The notes: generated by a model from the letters alone, not told the origin. Shown: positions 46,798 through 55,859, counted from the stretch's first letter. The stretch: DNA of 64,000 nt from Hyphomicrobiales bacterium (GCA_025359265.1 JANYHB010000027.1:28730-92729), one strand, 5' to 3'. A program made the numbers and translations.

Positions 46798-47202
46798 ATG
46801 AATCGCGGAGTTGTTTTTTGGGTTTATTGGGTTTCCACTGCCCTTTTGTGTCTGGGTTACCTGGGCGGTGCGGTGCTGTATACTTTTAACCATGATATGG
46901 TTGCGCAATTGTTCCCGCAGTTGGGTTATCCGGTTTACCTGACATATCTTCTGCCGATCGTAAAAGTTCTCGGCCCCGCCGCAATTATCAGCCGTTACTC
47001 ACTGGCCCTGAGTGATTTGGCCTATTCAGGCATGTTCTTTCATCTTCTCCTGGCATTTTCCGCCCATGTCACGTCAGGCCAACCCGGCTGGCAACCTGCT
47101 GTTGTGATGTTTGTCATGTTGCTGATCTCATTCTTTACGCAAAACGCGGTGCGCAAGCCCATGTCACCCTACGCTGGCACACGCTGGGGCATGGCAAGCT
47201 GA
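46798..47202 (+). CDS. DoxX-like membrane protein
   Basis: A 134-residue protein with four predicted transmembrane helices (starting VVFWVYWVSTALLCLGYLGG, the next near YLTYLLPIVKVLGPAAII, then LAYSGMFFHLLLAFSA and VVMFVMLLISFFTQ). The pattern is that of the DoxX-like family. GACAGGAG upstream of the ATG is a strong ribosome site. It is convergent with the phrB gene 12 bases away. Its role is not known. Confidence 0.75.
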   Translation: MNRGVVFWVYWVSTALLCLGYLGGAVLYTFNHDMVAQLFPQLGYPVYLTYLLPIVKVLGPAAIISRYSLALSDLAYSGMFFHLLLAFSAHVTSGQPGWQPAVVMFVMLLISFFTQNAVRKPMSPYAGTRWGMAS

Positions 47203-47214
47203 ATTTAACCGACA

Positions 47215-48609
47215 CTAACGTTTTATTGTAGCAAAAGCTGCCTTGGCTCGGTCGCGGGCCATGGCATGATCAACCATCGGCGCTGGATAATTTTTTGGCG
47301 GCTCGGCCATTTCCCATGGGGCATGAATATATTCAGCAGGAACATTTTGCAATTCTTGCACCCAGCGTTTCACATAAGTGCCGTCCGGATCAAACTTGGC
47401 GCCCTGCAGCATGGGGTTGAAAATACGGTAATAGGGTGAAGCATCGGCTCCACAGCCTGCCACCCATTGCCAACTGGCCGCATTGTTGGCGATATCGGCA
47501 TCCACCAAAGTGTCCCAAAACCAGCGCTGGCCTTCGCGCCAATCAATCTGCAAATGCTTGATCAGGAATGATGCAACAATCATGCGAACGCGGTTGTGCA
47601 TAATGCCCGTAGCCCAAAGTTCGCGCATGCCCGCGTCCACAATCGGATAGCCGGTTTGCCCGCGCTGCCATCTATGCAATGCAGCATCATCCTTTACCCA
47701 AGGGAAATTTTCGTATTCCGGCTTAAAACTTTTTTGCGGAAGGTCCGGCCAATGGTGCAGCAAACTGTAAGCGAATTCACGCCACAAAACTTCTTTGAGG
47801 AACTTTTCGCCACCGCCATCCAGCTTGCCTTCAGCCGCTGCCATTGCGGCGCGCGTGGCATGCCATACTTGCTGCGGAGAAATTTCACCCCAGTGCAAAT
47901 GCGGCGAGAGACGTGACGTTAAAGTTTTATCAGGCCTGTCGCGGCCTTCGGCATAGTGTGCCAAGGCATCATCAAGAAAACGAATGAGTAGATTTGCAGC
48001 ACCATGCTCACCGGGCTGCCATGTGCCGGCAAACCCAGTGGCCCAATTTGGTTTTGTAGGAAGTAGTTTCCAGTCAGCAATTTTATCAGATGGCAACACG
48101 TGCTTGGCCCAGGTTATTTCAGCAGGTGGCCTGGGCGCGCGCGGTTCTCCCAGTGCAAAACAGGCGCGTGAAAAAGGTGTATAAACTTTATAAGGTTCAC
48201 CTGAAAGATTGCGGATGCTTTCAGGTTCATGCAGCAGAAATCCACCATGCCGGTGGCATTCTATATTCAGTTCATCGCAAATCGCTTTGATGCGTTGTTC
48301 AAGTGCGGCACTCCAGGGTGCGTAATCCCGGGTGAAATGCAAAGAGGTTGCACCAGAACTTTTAACAACCTCCCGCAGCACGTCATCAGTGCGGCCACGT
48401 CGCAAGAGCAAGGGAACGGCTTTGGCCAAGCTTGTCAATGAATAATGCAACCACCAGCGCGAAGCCCCGCCCCAGCGCCACTTCTGCGGCGTTTCATCAT
48501 CCAGAATAAACAGGGGAATGACCGCGCCCTTGGATGCAGCCGCCGCCAGCGCGGGGTGATCACAGAGGCGCAAGTCTTGGCGAAACCAGGCGAGTACGGG
48601 GTTGTTCAT
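47215..48609 (-). CDS. phrB: Deoxyribodipyrimidine photolyase (class I CPD)
   Basis: Repairs cyclobutane pyrimidine dimers with light and FAD. 464 residues: N-terminal antenna domain (LAWFRQDLRLCDHPAL) and C-terminal FAD domain with WREFAYSLLHHWPDLP, GYPIVDAGMRELWATG and the NNAASWQWVAGCGADASPYY signature. The start is ATG at 48609, only 36 bases from the start of a second, iron-sulfur photolyase gene on the other strand. AAAGAGA stands before the ATG. Confidence 0.95.
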   Translation of the reverse strand: MNNPVLAWFRQDLRLCDHPALAAAASKGAVIPLFILDDETPQKWRWGGASRWWLHYSLTSLAKAVPLLLRRGRTDDVLREVVKSSGATSLHFTRDYAPWSAALEQRIKAICDELNIECHRHGGFLLHEPESIRNLSGEPYKVYTPFSRACFALGEPRAPRPPAEITWAKHVLPSDKIADWKLLPTKPNWATGFAGTWQPGEHGAANLLIRFLDDALAHYAEGRDRPDKTLTSRLSPHLHWGEISPQQVWHATRAAMAAAEGKLDGGGEKFLKEVLWREFAYSLLHHWPDLPQKSFKPEYENFPWVKDDAALHRWQRGQTGYPIVDAGMRELWATGIMHNRVRMIVASFLIKHLQIDWREGQRWFWDTLVDADIANNAASWQWVAGCGADASPYYRIFNPMLQGAKFDPDGTYVKRWVQELQNVPAEYIHAPWEMAEPPKNYPAPMVDHAMARDRAKAAFATIKR

Positions 48610-48645
48610 GAGATCTCTTTGTTGTCAGCTTCCGTAATACGTATA

Positions 48646-50169
48646 ATGACACAAAAAGTTCACTCAATTCTTCTGATTACCGGCGACCAGCTTTCGCTGA
48701 CGCTCGCTGCGTTGCGCACCAGTGATAAAGCCACAACGCGCGTTTTGATGGCCGAGGTGAGGCCCGAGGCAACCACGGCCAAGCACCACAAGAAAAAAAT
48801 CATTTTCGTATTTTCTGCCATGCGCCATTTCGCCGAAGAATTGCGCGGCCAGGGCTGGCACGTCGACTATGTTAAATTGGATGATGCGGCAAACACCCAA
48901 AGCCTTGCCAGTGAAGTCAAACGCGCGCAGTCACGCCACGGGGCAGAAATACTTCAGACGACGGCACCTAATGACTATCGTTTGAGGCGGGAACTGGATT
49001 TCATTACCCAACTGCCGGACGACCGGTTCTTTTGTAGCGACAAGGAATTCGCCGACTATGCGAAGGCCCATCATTCTTTACGCATGGAATTTTTCTATCG
49101 CGAAATGCGCCGCAAATCGGGGCTGTTGATGAACGGTCCTGATCCTGTTGGCGGCCGCTGGAATTTTGATGCCGAAAACCGCAAACCTGCAAAAGGCGAA
49201 AGGAATTTTCCAACGCCACCGCATTTTGAACCTGATACTATTACCCAGCAAGTGATTGAATTGGTGAAACACCACTTCGCTGATCATTATGGATTGGCTG
49301 AACCCTTTTGGTTTGGTGTCACCCGCCAGCAAGCTGCGAAAGCCTTTCAGCATTTCCTGCGCCACGGCTTGCCCCATTTCGGGGCCACCCAAGATGCAAT
49401 GCTGGAAGGACAGTATTATCTTAACCACAGCGTGATTTCGCTTTATCTCAACTTTGGCCTGCTTGATGCGCGGGAAATCTGCTGTGCTGCCCAAGCTGCT
49501 TACCAATCAGGAGAGGCACCACTAGCAGCTGTGGAAGGCTTCATCCGCCAAATTCTAGGCTGGCGCGAATATGTGCGCGGTATCTATTGGTTGAAAATGC
49601 CGGGCTATCTCCAAAGCAATGCCCTTGGTGCCACGCGTCCCATCCCTGATTTTTACTGGTCGCATAACACAGAAATGAATTGCATGGCCCAGGTGTTCCG
49701 CCAAACCCATGATGAAGCCTATGCCCATCACATTCAGCGCCTGATGATCACCGGTAATTTCGCACTGCTTGCCGGCCTCAATCCCGCGCAGGTGCATGAT
49801 TGGTATCACGCCGTGTATATTGATGCATTGGAATGGGTGGAAGCGCCCAATACCATTGGCATGGCGCTGCATGCCGATGGCGGCCTTATGGGCTCCAAGC
49901 CCTATGCGGCATCGGCTAATTACATCAACAAAATGTCAGACTATTGCGGTTCCTGCCGCTATGATCCTAAGCAGCGCCTGGGGCCGGATGCTTGCCCGTT
50001 CAATGCGCTTTATTGGAATTTTATCGCAACTCACCACCAAGCATTCTCGCGCAATCCACGCATGAGCCAGACAGCCAATAGCTATCAAAAAATGAGCGCC
50101 GAAGATAAATCTGCCATCAAAACCCAGGCCGAAGGATTTTTGGCAAGTTTGAAAGCCTATCAGGAGTGA
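48646..50169 (+). CDS. Iron-sulfur bacterial cryptochrome/(6-4) photolyase (FeS-BCP type)
   Basis: A 507-residue cryptochrome/photolyase-family protein (COG3046 type, as Agrobacterium PhrB and Rhodobacter CryB). The N-terminal part begins LLITGDQLSLTLAALR. The C-terminal part has GWREYVRGIYWL and the four cysteines expected for a [4Fe-4S] cluster: one in EMNCMAQVF and three in MSDYCGSCRYDPKQ and DACPFN. Known relatives repair (6-4) photoproducts or sense blue light. The ATG at 48646 fits the family; the open frame further upstream overlaps phrB and is not coding. A bidirectional terminator follows. Confidence 0.92.
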   Translation: MTQKVHSILLITGDQLSLTLAALRTSDKATTRVLMAEVRPEATTAKHHKKKIIFVFSAMRHFAEELRGQGWHVDYVKLDDAANTQSLASEVKRAQSRHGAEILQTTAPNDYRLRRELDFITQLPDDRFFCSDKEFADYAKAHHSLRMEFFYREMRRKSGLLMNGPDPVGGRWNFDAENRKPAKGERNFPTPPHFEPDTITQQVIELVKHHFADHYGLAEPFWFGVTRQQAAKAFQHFLRHGLPHFGATQDAMLEGQYYLNHSVISLYLNFGLLDAREICCAAQAAYQSGEAPLAAVEGFIRQILGWREYVRGIYWLKMPGYLQSNALGATRPIPDFYWSHNTEMNCMAQVFRQTHDEAYAHHIQRLMITGNFALLAGLNPAQVHDWYHAVYIDALEWVEAPNTIGMALHADGGLMGSKPYAASANYINKMSDYCGSCRYDPKQRLGPDACPFNALYWNFIATHHQAFSRNPRMSQTANSYQKMSAEDKSAIKTQAEGFLASLKAYQE

Positions 50170-50176
50170 AACGAAA

Positions 50177-50204
50177 AAAGACCCCACCTCGCGGCAGGGT
50201 CTTT
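50177..50204. terminator. Bidirectional terminator between the FeS photolyase and wrbA
   Basis: AAAGACCC (50177-50184) pairs perfectly with GGGTCTTT (50197-50204) around a 12-base loop. A-rich sequence on the left and TTTGTTT on the right allow ending of both convergent transcripts. Confidence 0.8.
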
Positions 50205-50218
50205 GTTTGGGGTGCAAA

Positions 50219-50824
50219 TTACTTCGCGGCCAGCTTGGCTGCAATCTTGGCCACATGCGCGCCCTGGAAATGCGCGCCTTCCAATTCATGCTTGGCTGGC
50301 ATGCGGCTGCCGTCTCCACCTGTTGTGGTGGATGCACCATAGGGGGAGCCGCCACGGATTTCATCATGGCCCATTTGGCCAGCGAAAGCGTAAGGCAGTC
50401 CTACGATTACCATACCCTGGTGCAGCAAAGACGTGTGGAAAGACAGAATGGTGGATTCTTGTCCCCCGTGTTGGTTGGCTGCCCCAACCATCACTGAGCC
50501 AACTTTGCCAACCAGTGCGCCCTTCATCCAAAGGCCGCCGGTCTGATCAAAAAAGTTTTTCATTTGTGCAGCCATCATGCCAAAGCGTGTTGGTGTTGCG
50601 AAGATGATTGCATCGTAGTTGGCAAGATCATCCGCCGCCGCAACCGGGGCTTTTTGGTCCATCTTATAATGAAAGGTCTTCCGAATATCTTCCGGCACAG
50701 TTTCGGCCACGCGTTTCACGTCGGCTTTGGCCCCGGCAGACTTGGCACCTTCGGCAGCGGCATTGGCCATGGCTTCCATATGCCCCCAGCTTGAATAATA
50801 AAGAACAAGAACTTTTGCAGACAT
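50219..50824 (-). CDS. wrbA: NAD(P)H:quinone oxidoreductase WrbA
   Basis: A flavodoxin-fold FMN enzyme that reduces quinones by two electrons and limits oxidative stress. 201 residues; the FMN phosphate loop is [18 protein letters not shown], followed by the [16 protein letters not shown] loop and [19 protein letters not shown]. It lies 11 bases after the VOC protein gene on the same strand, so the two form an operon. A bidirectional hairpin follows the stop codon. Confidence 0.95.
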   Translation of the reverse strand: MSAKVLVLYYSSWGHMEAMANAAAEGAKSAGAKADVKRVAETVPEDIRKTFHYKMDQKAPVAAADDLANYDAIIFATPTRFGMMAAQMKNFFDQTGGLWMKGALVGKVGSVMVGAANQHGGQESTILSFHTSLLHQGMVIVGLPYAFAGQMGHDEIRGGSPYGASTTTGGDGSRMPAKHELEGAHFQGAHVAKIAAKLAAK

Positions 50825-50835
50825 GTTTATTTCTC

Positions 50836-51333
50836 CTAGATTGTTGCAGTTTCTAATAATGCTTTAAGGTCAATACGCGCGTTAGACATCGTCAGCTTGC
50901 CATCTGGCCCGCGCGGCCAATCCGCTTCGGCACGATCCCAATAAAGCTCTACGCCATTATCATCAGGGTCACGCAAATAAAGCGCATCAGATACGCCATG
51001 GTTTGCTGCGCCGTCCAGTTCACGCCCGCTTTGCAACACCCGCTTGAATGCATTGGCAAGGTCAACCCGCGTGGGGTAAAGAATGGCCGTGTGATAAAGC
51101 CCCGTCGTGCCGGGCGGAGGCGCAGAGCCGCCTTTGCTTTCCCATGTGTTAAGGCCAATGTGATGGTGATAGCCGCCCGCAGAAATGAACGCGGCATCCG
51201 CACCATACATCTGCTGCAACTCAAAACCCAACACCCCACAATAGAAATCCAACGCACGCTTCAAGTCAGCCACTTTCAAATGCACGTGGCCAATATGCGT
51301 TCCGGCGGGCACAATGAAATCCTGTTTCGTCAT
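50836..51333 (-). CDS. VOC family protein, catechol-2,3-dioxygenase-like
   Basis: A 165-residue vicinal oxygen chelate protein with two beta-alpha-beta modules. Likely metal ligands are the histidine in [10 protein letters not shown], a histidine in GLYHTAIL and the glutamate in NGVELYWD, which is the 2-His-1-Glu pattern of ring-cleaving dioxygenases of the CatE type. Its linkage to wrbA suggests quinone or catechol detoxification. The ATG at 51333 has GAGG upstream; the frame before it is not convincing. The real substrate is unknown. Confidence 0.82.
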   Translation of the reverse strand: MTKQDFIVPAGTHIGHVHLKVADLKRALDFYCGVLGFELQQMYGADAAFISAGGYHHHIGLNTWESKGGSAPPPGTTGLYHTAILYPTRVDLANAFKRVLQSGRELDGAANHGVSDALYLRDPDDNGVELYWDRAEADWPRGPDGKLTMSNARIDLKALLETATI

Positions 51334-51456
51334 TATGTAACCTCTTAAGTTACCAAATAAAGCTGCCACAGTGCGATTGCAAGAGGCAAATTGAAAAAAG
51401 TGGATAGCGCTTTGACGGCAATGGGCAAGGCTCACAATCTGCGTCATGATGGCCAG

Positions 51457-52101
51457 ATGACATTCCAACCACCCACCAATCTCACAATCGTTAATCATCC
51501 CCTGGTGTTGCACAAGCTCACGCTGATGCGCGATAAAAACACTCCAACGGCAGTGTTTCGGCAGTTGCTGCGTGAAATCAGCTTATTGTTGGCTTACGAA
51601 GTATGCCGCGATTTGCCGATGACCACCCGACATATTGAAACGCCGGTGGCGCCCATGGAGGCACCCATCATCATGGGCAAAAAGTTGGTGATCGTTTCCA
51701 TCCTGCGCGCCGGTAATGGCTTGTTGGAAGGCATGTTGGATTTGCTGCCTTCGGCACGCGTGGGGCACATCGGCTTATACCGTGATCCCAAAACCTTGCA
51801 GCCTGTTGAGTATTATTTCAAAGTGCCGGATGACATTGCATCGCGCACCACAATCGTGGTTGATCCCATGCTTGCCACGGGAAATTCAACGGCTGTGGCA
51901 CTCGATCGTTTGAAGGAAAAAGGTGCAAAAAATTTGCGCCTGTGCACCCTGCTGGCGGCCCCGGAGGGGATTGAGCGCTTTCATCAAGCCCACCCTGATG
52001 TGCCGATATTCACAGCAGCGGTGGACGAAAAGCTGAATGAACACGGCTACATCGTGCCGGGCCTCGGCGATGCGGGAGACCGGATGTTTGGCACTAAATA
52101 A
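51457..52101 (+). CDS. upp: Uracil phosphoribosyltransferase
   Basis: Salvages uracil to UMP with PRPP. From the ATG at 51457 it has 214 residues, near the usual 209. It starts [17 protein letters not shown] and has [20 protein letters not shown], the [14 protein letters not shown] loop, the PRPP-binding [19 protein letters not shown] and the uracil-binding C-terminal [21 protein letters not shown] at 51391 with AAGAGG in front could add 22 residues. It is divergent from the VOC/wrbA operon. Confidence 0.95.
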   Translation: MTFQPPTNLTIVNHPLVLHKLTLMRDKNTPTAVFRQLLREISLLLAYEVCRDLPMTTRHIETPVAPMEAPIIMGKKLVIVSILRAGNGLLEGMLDLLPSARVGHIGLYRDPKTLQPVEYYFKVPDDIASRTTIVVDPMLATGNSTAVALDRLKEKGAKNLRLCTLLAAPEGIERFHQAHPDVPIFTAAVDEKLNEHGYIVPGLGDAGDRMFGTK

Positions 52102-52136
52102 CACCTCATTAAGCATCACTTTGGGTTTATCAATTT

Positions 52137-52162
52137 GTTAAAACTTGCATCAAGGTTTTAAC
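52137..52162. repeat. Inverted repeat between upp and the response regulator gene
   Basis: GTTAAAAC (52137-52144) and GTTTTAAC (52155-52162) are perfect arms; TTG and CAAG add further pairs with one bulge. No T run follows, so it may be an operator or a weak terminator. Confidence 0.4.
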
Positions 52163-52179
52163 GGCTAGTTTGCGGCCAC

Positions 52180-52905
52180 ATGATTGCTTCCCCCGCTCAA
52201 ACTGCTGTAATTTTTCCGCGTGCTGATGGCTCGCCGCGCCGCGTCCTTTATGCCGAGGATCAGGTAACGTCTCGCGTGGTCACCAAGGCCATGCTGGAAC
52301 GCATGGGCTTTAAGGTGGATGCGGTAGAGGATGGTGAGCTTGCGGTGCAGCGCGCCCGCAATGACAACTATGATGTGATCTTGCTGGATATTGAAATGCC
52401 GGTGATGGACGGCGTTACGGCGGCCCGCTCTATTCGCGCCGAGTTGGCGCACTGTGCAGACACCCCGATTTTGGCGCTTTCCGCTTTTCTTGCCGATTCA
52501 ACAGAACACACCATTTGGCGGGATGCTTTCGATAGCGCTTTGCCCAAGCCCGCCAACACCAATGAACTGCTTTTGGCCATGCAATCAGCCATTAAGGCCA
52601 AGGATGAGCGCGCCAAACGGCTGCCCGCCGTGCCATCGAAAGAAGAGCTGGTGGTTGCCCTGAAGGCGGTGTTGCCGCCCGGCGTGTGGAAAAAGATCAC
52701 CAATGCAGCGGCTGAAGAGATGTATCATCTGATTAACGCGATGAGTGCAGCCCAACAGGCCAGGGATCTGATTTTAGTGTCGCAGGTTGCGCAGAAACTT
52801 GAACGTCTGGCTTCCAGCTTTGGCGCAGTGCAGGTTAGCACGGGTGCGGCAGCCCAAAATGTTGCGGCCTTGAGGCAAGCCGTGTCGAACTGGACAATGG
52901 CGTGA
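52180..52905 (+). CDS. Response regulator with degenerate Hpt-like C-terminal domain
   Basis: A 241-residue protein. Residues about 20-140 are a complete receiver domain: acidic pair in LYAEDQ, phosphoacceptor Asp in ILLDIEMPVMDG, Ser in ALSAFL and Lys in LPKPAN. The C-terminal helices resemble an Hpt phosphotransfer domain: AQKLERLASSFGAVQVSTGA matches the usual A-H-K-L-K-G-S...FGA line, but the phosphorylated His is Gln. It has no DNA-binding domain. It probably works through protein contacts in a phosphorelay. It is preceded by an inverted repeat. Confidence 0.8.
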   Translation: MIASPAQTAVIFPRADGSPRRVLYAEDQVTSRVVTKAMLERMGFKVDAVEDGELAVQRARNDNYDVILLDIEMPVMDGVTAARSIRAELAHCADTPILALSAFLADSTEHTIWRDAFDSALPKPANTNELLLAMQSAIKAKDERAKRLPAVPSKEELVVALKAVLPPGVWKKITNAAAEEMYHLINAMSAAQQARDLILVSQVAQKLERLASSFGAVQVSTGAAAQNVAALRQAVSNWTMA

Positions 52906-53304
52906 GCTAGGTTTGCGGCCGCTCGCGCGTTTCCAGTGACTTTAAAACTTTCAGCTCTTCCAGAAGCTCTGGGCTCATGGCTGTTGATTGGCGGAATTGG
53001 CGATATTGGCTGGTATTCTGTGGCTTTTTCACGTTTGGCATCCCTTGGGTCTGGCAATTAAGACGTTGAACTTAAAAAGACCCTAAGCCTGCAATTCTGA
53101 ATGGCGGCGGAGCGCGGTGTTCACATGGTGTTCATTTGGTAAGCCACCACCGCGCCAGATTAAATTATCCTCATGAAAATGCCCTGCTCACGCCGAATTG
53201 TGTGGCGAGGTTGGGAATAAGTCTTAGTGTTCAGCTGTATCGTACTTGATGGAACTGTAATCTCACTGGGCTTAACGCGCCCGGTTTCACATGGAGTAGT
53301 GCCA
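52906..53304. other. Intergenic region before the cytochrome c' gene
   Basis: About 400 bases with no full-length gene. It contains a 44-codon frame on the minus strand (52907-53041) and an inverted repeat GCGCGGTG (53112-53119) / CACCGCGC (53148-53155) with a 28-base loop that holds two GTGTTCA copies. The promoter of the cytochrome genes should lie here. Confidence 0.4.
52907..53041 (-). CDS. Possible small protein of 44 residues
   Basis: An ATG-started frame that encodes a basic, helix-prone peptide (MPNVKKPQNTSQYRQFRQST followed by AMSPELLEELKVLKSLETRE). Its composition looks like a real coding segment and the region has no other gene. However, the AAGGG before the ATG is too close to be a good ribosome site, and I recognise no family. 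An internal ATG (MSPELLEEL) is also possible. Low confidence. Confidence 0.3.
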   Translation of the reverse strand: MPNVKKPQNTSQYRQFRQSTAMSPELLEELKVLKSLETRERPQT

Positions 53305-53772
53305 ATGTTTTCAAAAATGCAATGGGGATTAATGGCAGGCGTTTTGGCCTTGTCTCTCGGTGCGGGCGTGGCCTTGGCCGCGATGAGTGCCGATGATGCC
53401 ATCAAAGCGCGCAAAGCCTGCATGAAAATCGGCCATGGCGGGGTCATGGGTGTTGCGGTTCCTATTATGAAGGGCGAAAAGCCATTTGACGCGGCTGCTT
53501 TGAAAGTTGCATTTGCTGCGGAAGATGCGGCATGTAAAGATTATGCCAGTCTCTGGGGTGTTGATACGCAAAAGGGCGATAAGGAAACCACCCACGCAAA
53601 AGCTGAAATCTGGTCTGATCCAAAGGGTTTTGAAGCTGCGGGCGGCGATTGGTATAAGGCCGATCAAGCGGTTCGCGCCGCCACTGATGAAGCCAGCTTC
53701 AAGGTCGCTTTCCCGGCGCTGGGCAAATCTTGCCAGAGCTGCCACGAAAAGTTCCGCGCACCGCTGCAATAG
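53305..53772 (+). CDS. Cytochrome c prime family protein
   Basis: A 155-residue periplasmic cytochrome of the c'/c556 family, a four-helix bundle with one haem. A signal peptide (WGLMAGVLALSLGAGVALA) leads. The CXXCH haem site CQSCH is near the C-terminus, as is typical. Methionines near the mature N-terminus could give the sixth ligand of a c556 type. GGAG precedes the ATG at 53305. The diheme cytochrome gene follows after 9 bases, so the two form an electron-transfer pair. Confidence 0.9.
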   Translation: MFSKMQWGLMAGVLALSLGAGVALAAMSADDAIKARKACMKIGHGGVMGVAVPIMKGEKPFDAAALKVAFAAEDAACKDYASLWGVDTQKGDKETTHAKAEIWSDPKGFEAAGGDWYKADQAVRAATDEASFKVAFPALGKSCQSCHEKFRAPLQ

Positions 53773-53781
53773 CATTTGCAC

Positions 53782-54681
53782 ATGAAACGAATTCTGCAAG
53801 CCCTGGGTGCCTTAGCGCTTCTGGGGCTTGGTGTTGTTTGGGTGATAACGACACCGGTTGCGTTAACGTCTGCGGTCTTGCCTGATCACGTCGCAGATCT
53901 TGAAAACGGCAAGCTGCTGTTCAATGCTGGTGGCTGTATTTCCTGCCACGCACCCGGGCCCGATGTGAAGGACGTTGCTGCCGATGTGCCTGCGGGTGGC
54001 AAGCCGCTGAAAACGCCGATTGGCATTCTCTACCCTCCCAATCTCACACCTGATCCTCAAAGCGGGTTGGGGAACTGGAAGTTGCAAGCCTTCCTTGCCG
54101 CCATGCAACAAGGCTTGCATCCTGACGGCAACCATCTCATTCCGGCTTTTCCGTATGGTTCTTATCGGTCGATGACGTTTGGCGATGTGGCGGATGTTTT
54201 TGCTTATCTCAATTCCTTTCCCGCCGTTAAAAACCAAGTGCCCGCACATGAGGTTATTGGCCTGCCCATCGTTCGGCGCGGGCTGACCTTTTGGAAATGG
54301 CTCGCACTATCGCAACCCGTCTGGAAGCCAGACGCCGCACAAAGCGACAGCTGGAATCGCGGTGCCTATCTGGTGAACGGGCCCGGCCACTGCCAAGAAT
54401 GCCACACGCCGCGCACGCTGTTTATGACGCTGGATACTTCACGCGCATTCATGGGCGGCCCGCATCCTGAGGGCAAAGGCAAGGTGCCCAGCCTGCACGG
54501 GCTGGTGGAACGCGCGCGTTATAAAGATGCGGCCGATCTCGTTTCAGCATTCCAGAACGGAGAAGTGTTGGGATATGAACATATGTCCGGCGGCGGCATG
54601 GGCGAAGTGCAGGGCAATCTGTCGAAACTTCCAGAAGCCGATGTGAAAGCGATTGCGGAGTATGTTTTAAGTTTGAAGTGA
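53782..54681 (+). CDS. Diheme cytochrome c
   Basis: A 299-residue c-type cytochrome with an N-terminal signal anchor (ILQALGALALLGLGVVWVIT). There are two haem sites, GCISCHAPG (about residue 52) and HCQECHTPR (about residue 209), in two domains. It resembles the cytochrome subunits of membrane alcohol or aldehyde dehydrogenases. As no dehydrogenase is adjacent, it probably passes electrons between the neighbouring cytochrome c' and the respiratory chain. The ATG at 53782 was chosen over a TTG at 53776. Confidence 0.88.
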   Translation: MKRILQALGALALLGLGVVWVITTPVALTSAVLPDHVADLENGKLLFNAGGCISCHAPGPDVKDVAADVPAGGKPLKTPIGILYPPNLTPDPQSGLGNWKLQAFLAAMQQGLHPDGNHLIPAFPYGSYRSMTFGDVADVFAYLNSFPAVKNQVPAHEVIGLPIVRRGLTFWKWLALSQPVWKPDAAQSDSWNRGAYLVNGPGHCQECHTPRTLFMTLDTSRAFMGGPHPEGKGKVPSLHGLVERARYKDAADLVSAFQNGEVLGYEHMSGGGMGEVQGNLSKLPEADVKAIAEYVLSLK

Positions 54682-55013
54682 TCGGCGGCGAGATTGATTA
54701 TTTGAGTTTGGTTCCCGAGTGCCACAGGGGTCCGAATTATCTCAGAATGCAGCACTGCAATTCGGCATCCGGAGTTGGGTCAGCGATTGGCTATCTCATA
54801 CATCATGTTTCAGGCGGACAATAATTCTCAGCTCCAACTTGGCAATATGGCTTGACCAAAAAGAAACTGGAAAAATAGTTGAAAGGGTGGATCTCGCAAC
54901 CAAACTTGAATCATTCTGTCGAAATATGACAGAATTTATAGAAGAAATTTTCGGCTCAATCATCTGCAAAGCTTCGAAGTGATGGAGCGAAGGCGAAATA
55001 CGGGCACGATCAC
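54682..55013. other. Intergenic stretch with atypical composition
   Basis: About 330 bases between the diheme cytochrome and dps genes. An 87-codon frame (54719-54982, GTG start) crosses it, but it has no good ribosome site and no recognisable family. The second half is clearly richer in A and T than the neighbouring genes, which points to foreign or decayed DNA. Confidence 0.4.
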
Positions 55014-55544
55014 TCAGTGACCCGTCGTGTCTGCGGCCCTGCCTGATTCAAACAGGAACCACGTGCGCCTCTCGGTCTCGTCGATGTAGATCTCGAGCAA
55101 GCTTGCTGTCGCCACGTCGTTGTTTTTGTCACATATCGCATGGGTTTCGCGCATCGCCTTGGCAACTGCTTTGTTGTCAGCCAGAAGCACTCGAATCATG
55201 TCTAGGGGCGGCACGCGTTCGACATTGCTGTCTTTGACATTTTGCAACTCGGATATGTGGCTGATCGAGCGGATTGTGGTGCCACCGATTTTGCGAACGC
55301 GCTCGGCTAGCGGGTCTATCGTGGCGAAAATCTGGTCGGCCTGCTCATCGAGCATGACGTGATAGTCGCGGAAATGCGGCTCTGTCAGATGCCAATGAAA
55401 ATTCTTCGTTTTCACGTAAAGCGCAAATGCGTCAGCAACCAACCCATTCAGCGCCTTTACGATCTTGTCGACCGCGGGCTTAGCCAAGTCAGACGGCGTC
55501 GCCATATCTTCTGGCACCTTATATTCCGTCGTCGTGTCACGCAT
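55014..55544 (-). CDS. dps: Dps family DNA-binding ferritin-like protein
   Basis: A 176-residue mini-ferritin that oxidises and stores iron and protects DNA in starvation. Ferroxidase residues are seen in KNFHWHLTEPHFRDYHVMLD and EQADQIFATIDPLAERVRKI; the length is normal. AAAGAGGTAAC lies before the ATG. Its codon choice is richer in G and C at third positions than its neighbours, while the flanks on both sides are A/T-rich. That suggests the gene came in by transfer. It stands alone between the cytochrome pair and pnp. Confidence 0.93.
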   Translation of the reverse strand: MRDTTTEYKVPEDMATPSDLAKPAVDKIVKALNGLVADAFALYVKTKNFHWHLTEPHFRDYHVMLDEQADQIFATIDPLAERVRKIGGTTIRSISHISELQNVKDSNVERVPPLDMIRVLLADNKAVAKAMRETHAICDKNNDVATASLLEIYIDETERRTWFLFESGRAADTTGH

Positions 55545-55859
55545 GATTATGTTACCTCTTTTGCAGGCACGCTTTGGATTTGACTATGATGTGTAATTGA
55601 AATGGCACCTGTATGCGATGAAACGCCCGCGCACCGTTAAAGTTCCACAATTGATCAAGATTTAGCAATCCTAACCTGGCCGCACTTGCAGTTAACTTTT
55701 TTATGCTTCGCAACAAGGTCATCTATGATGAGATATTCAAGAGATGAGAGCATTTTAAAATTGTTCAGCGCGCGGATAAGGACATAAATCCAGAGTGCCC
55801 GATAAAATATCGCGTTGCTTCTGGTGGTGCATCTGGAGATGGCGTTGAGACCTGAAGCG
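55545..55859. other. A/T-rich stretch between dps and the pnp terminator
   Basis: About 315 bases with no supported gene. A 75-codon frame on the minus strand (55655-55882) runs into the pnp terminator and resembles nothing known. The dps promoter must lie at its left end. Confidence 0.4.

Noticed and set aside
48642..48647. TATAAT with a TTGTTG 17 bases upstream, at the start of the FeS photolyase gene
   Set aside because: The -10 hexamer overlaps the start codon, so transcription from it would begin after the ATG, and no later start fits the family. The -35 match is also poor. Probably chance.
53112..53155. Inverted repeat GCGCGGTG / CACCGCGC
   Set aside because: The 28-base loop and lack of a T run make it a poor terminator. 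It may be an operator, but nothing supports that beyond the arms.
54719..54982. An 87-codon frame between the diheme cytochrome and dps genes
   Set aside because: GTG start without a ribosome site, no family, and composition changes halfway. Kept only as a note on the region.
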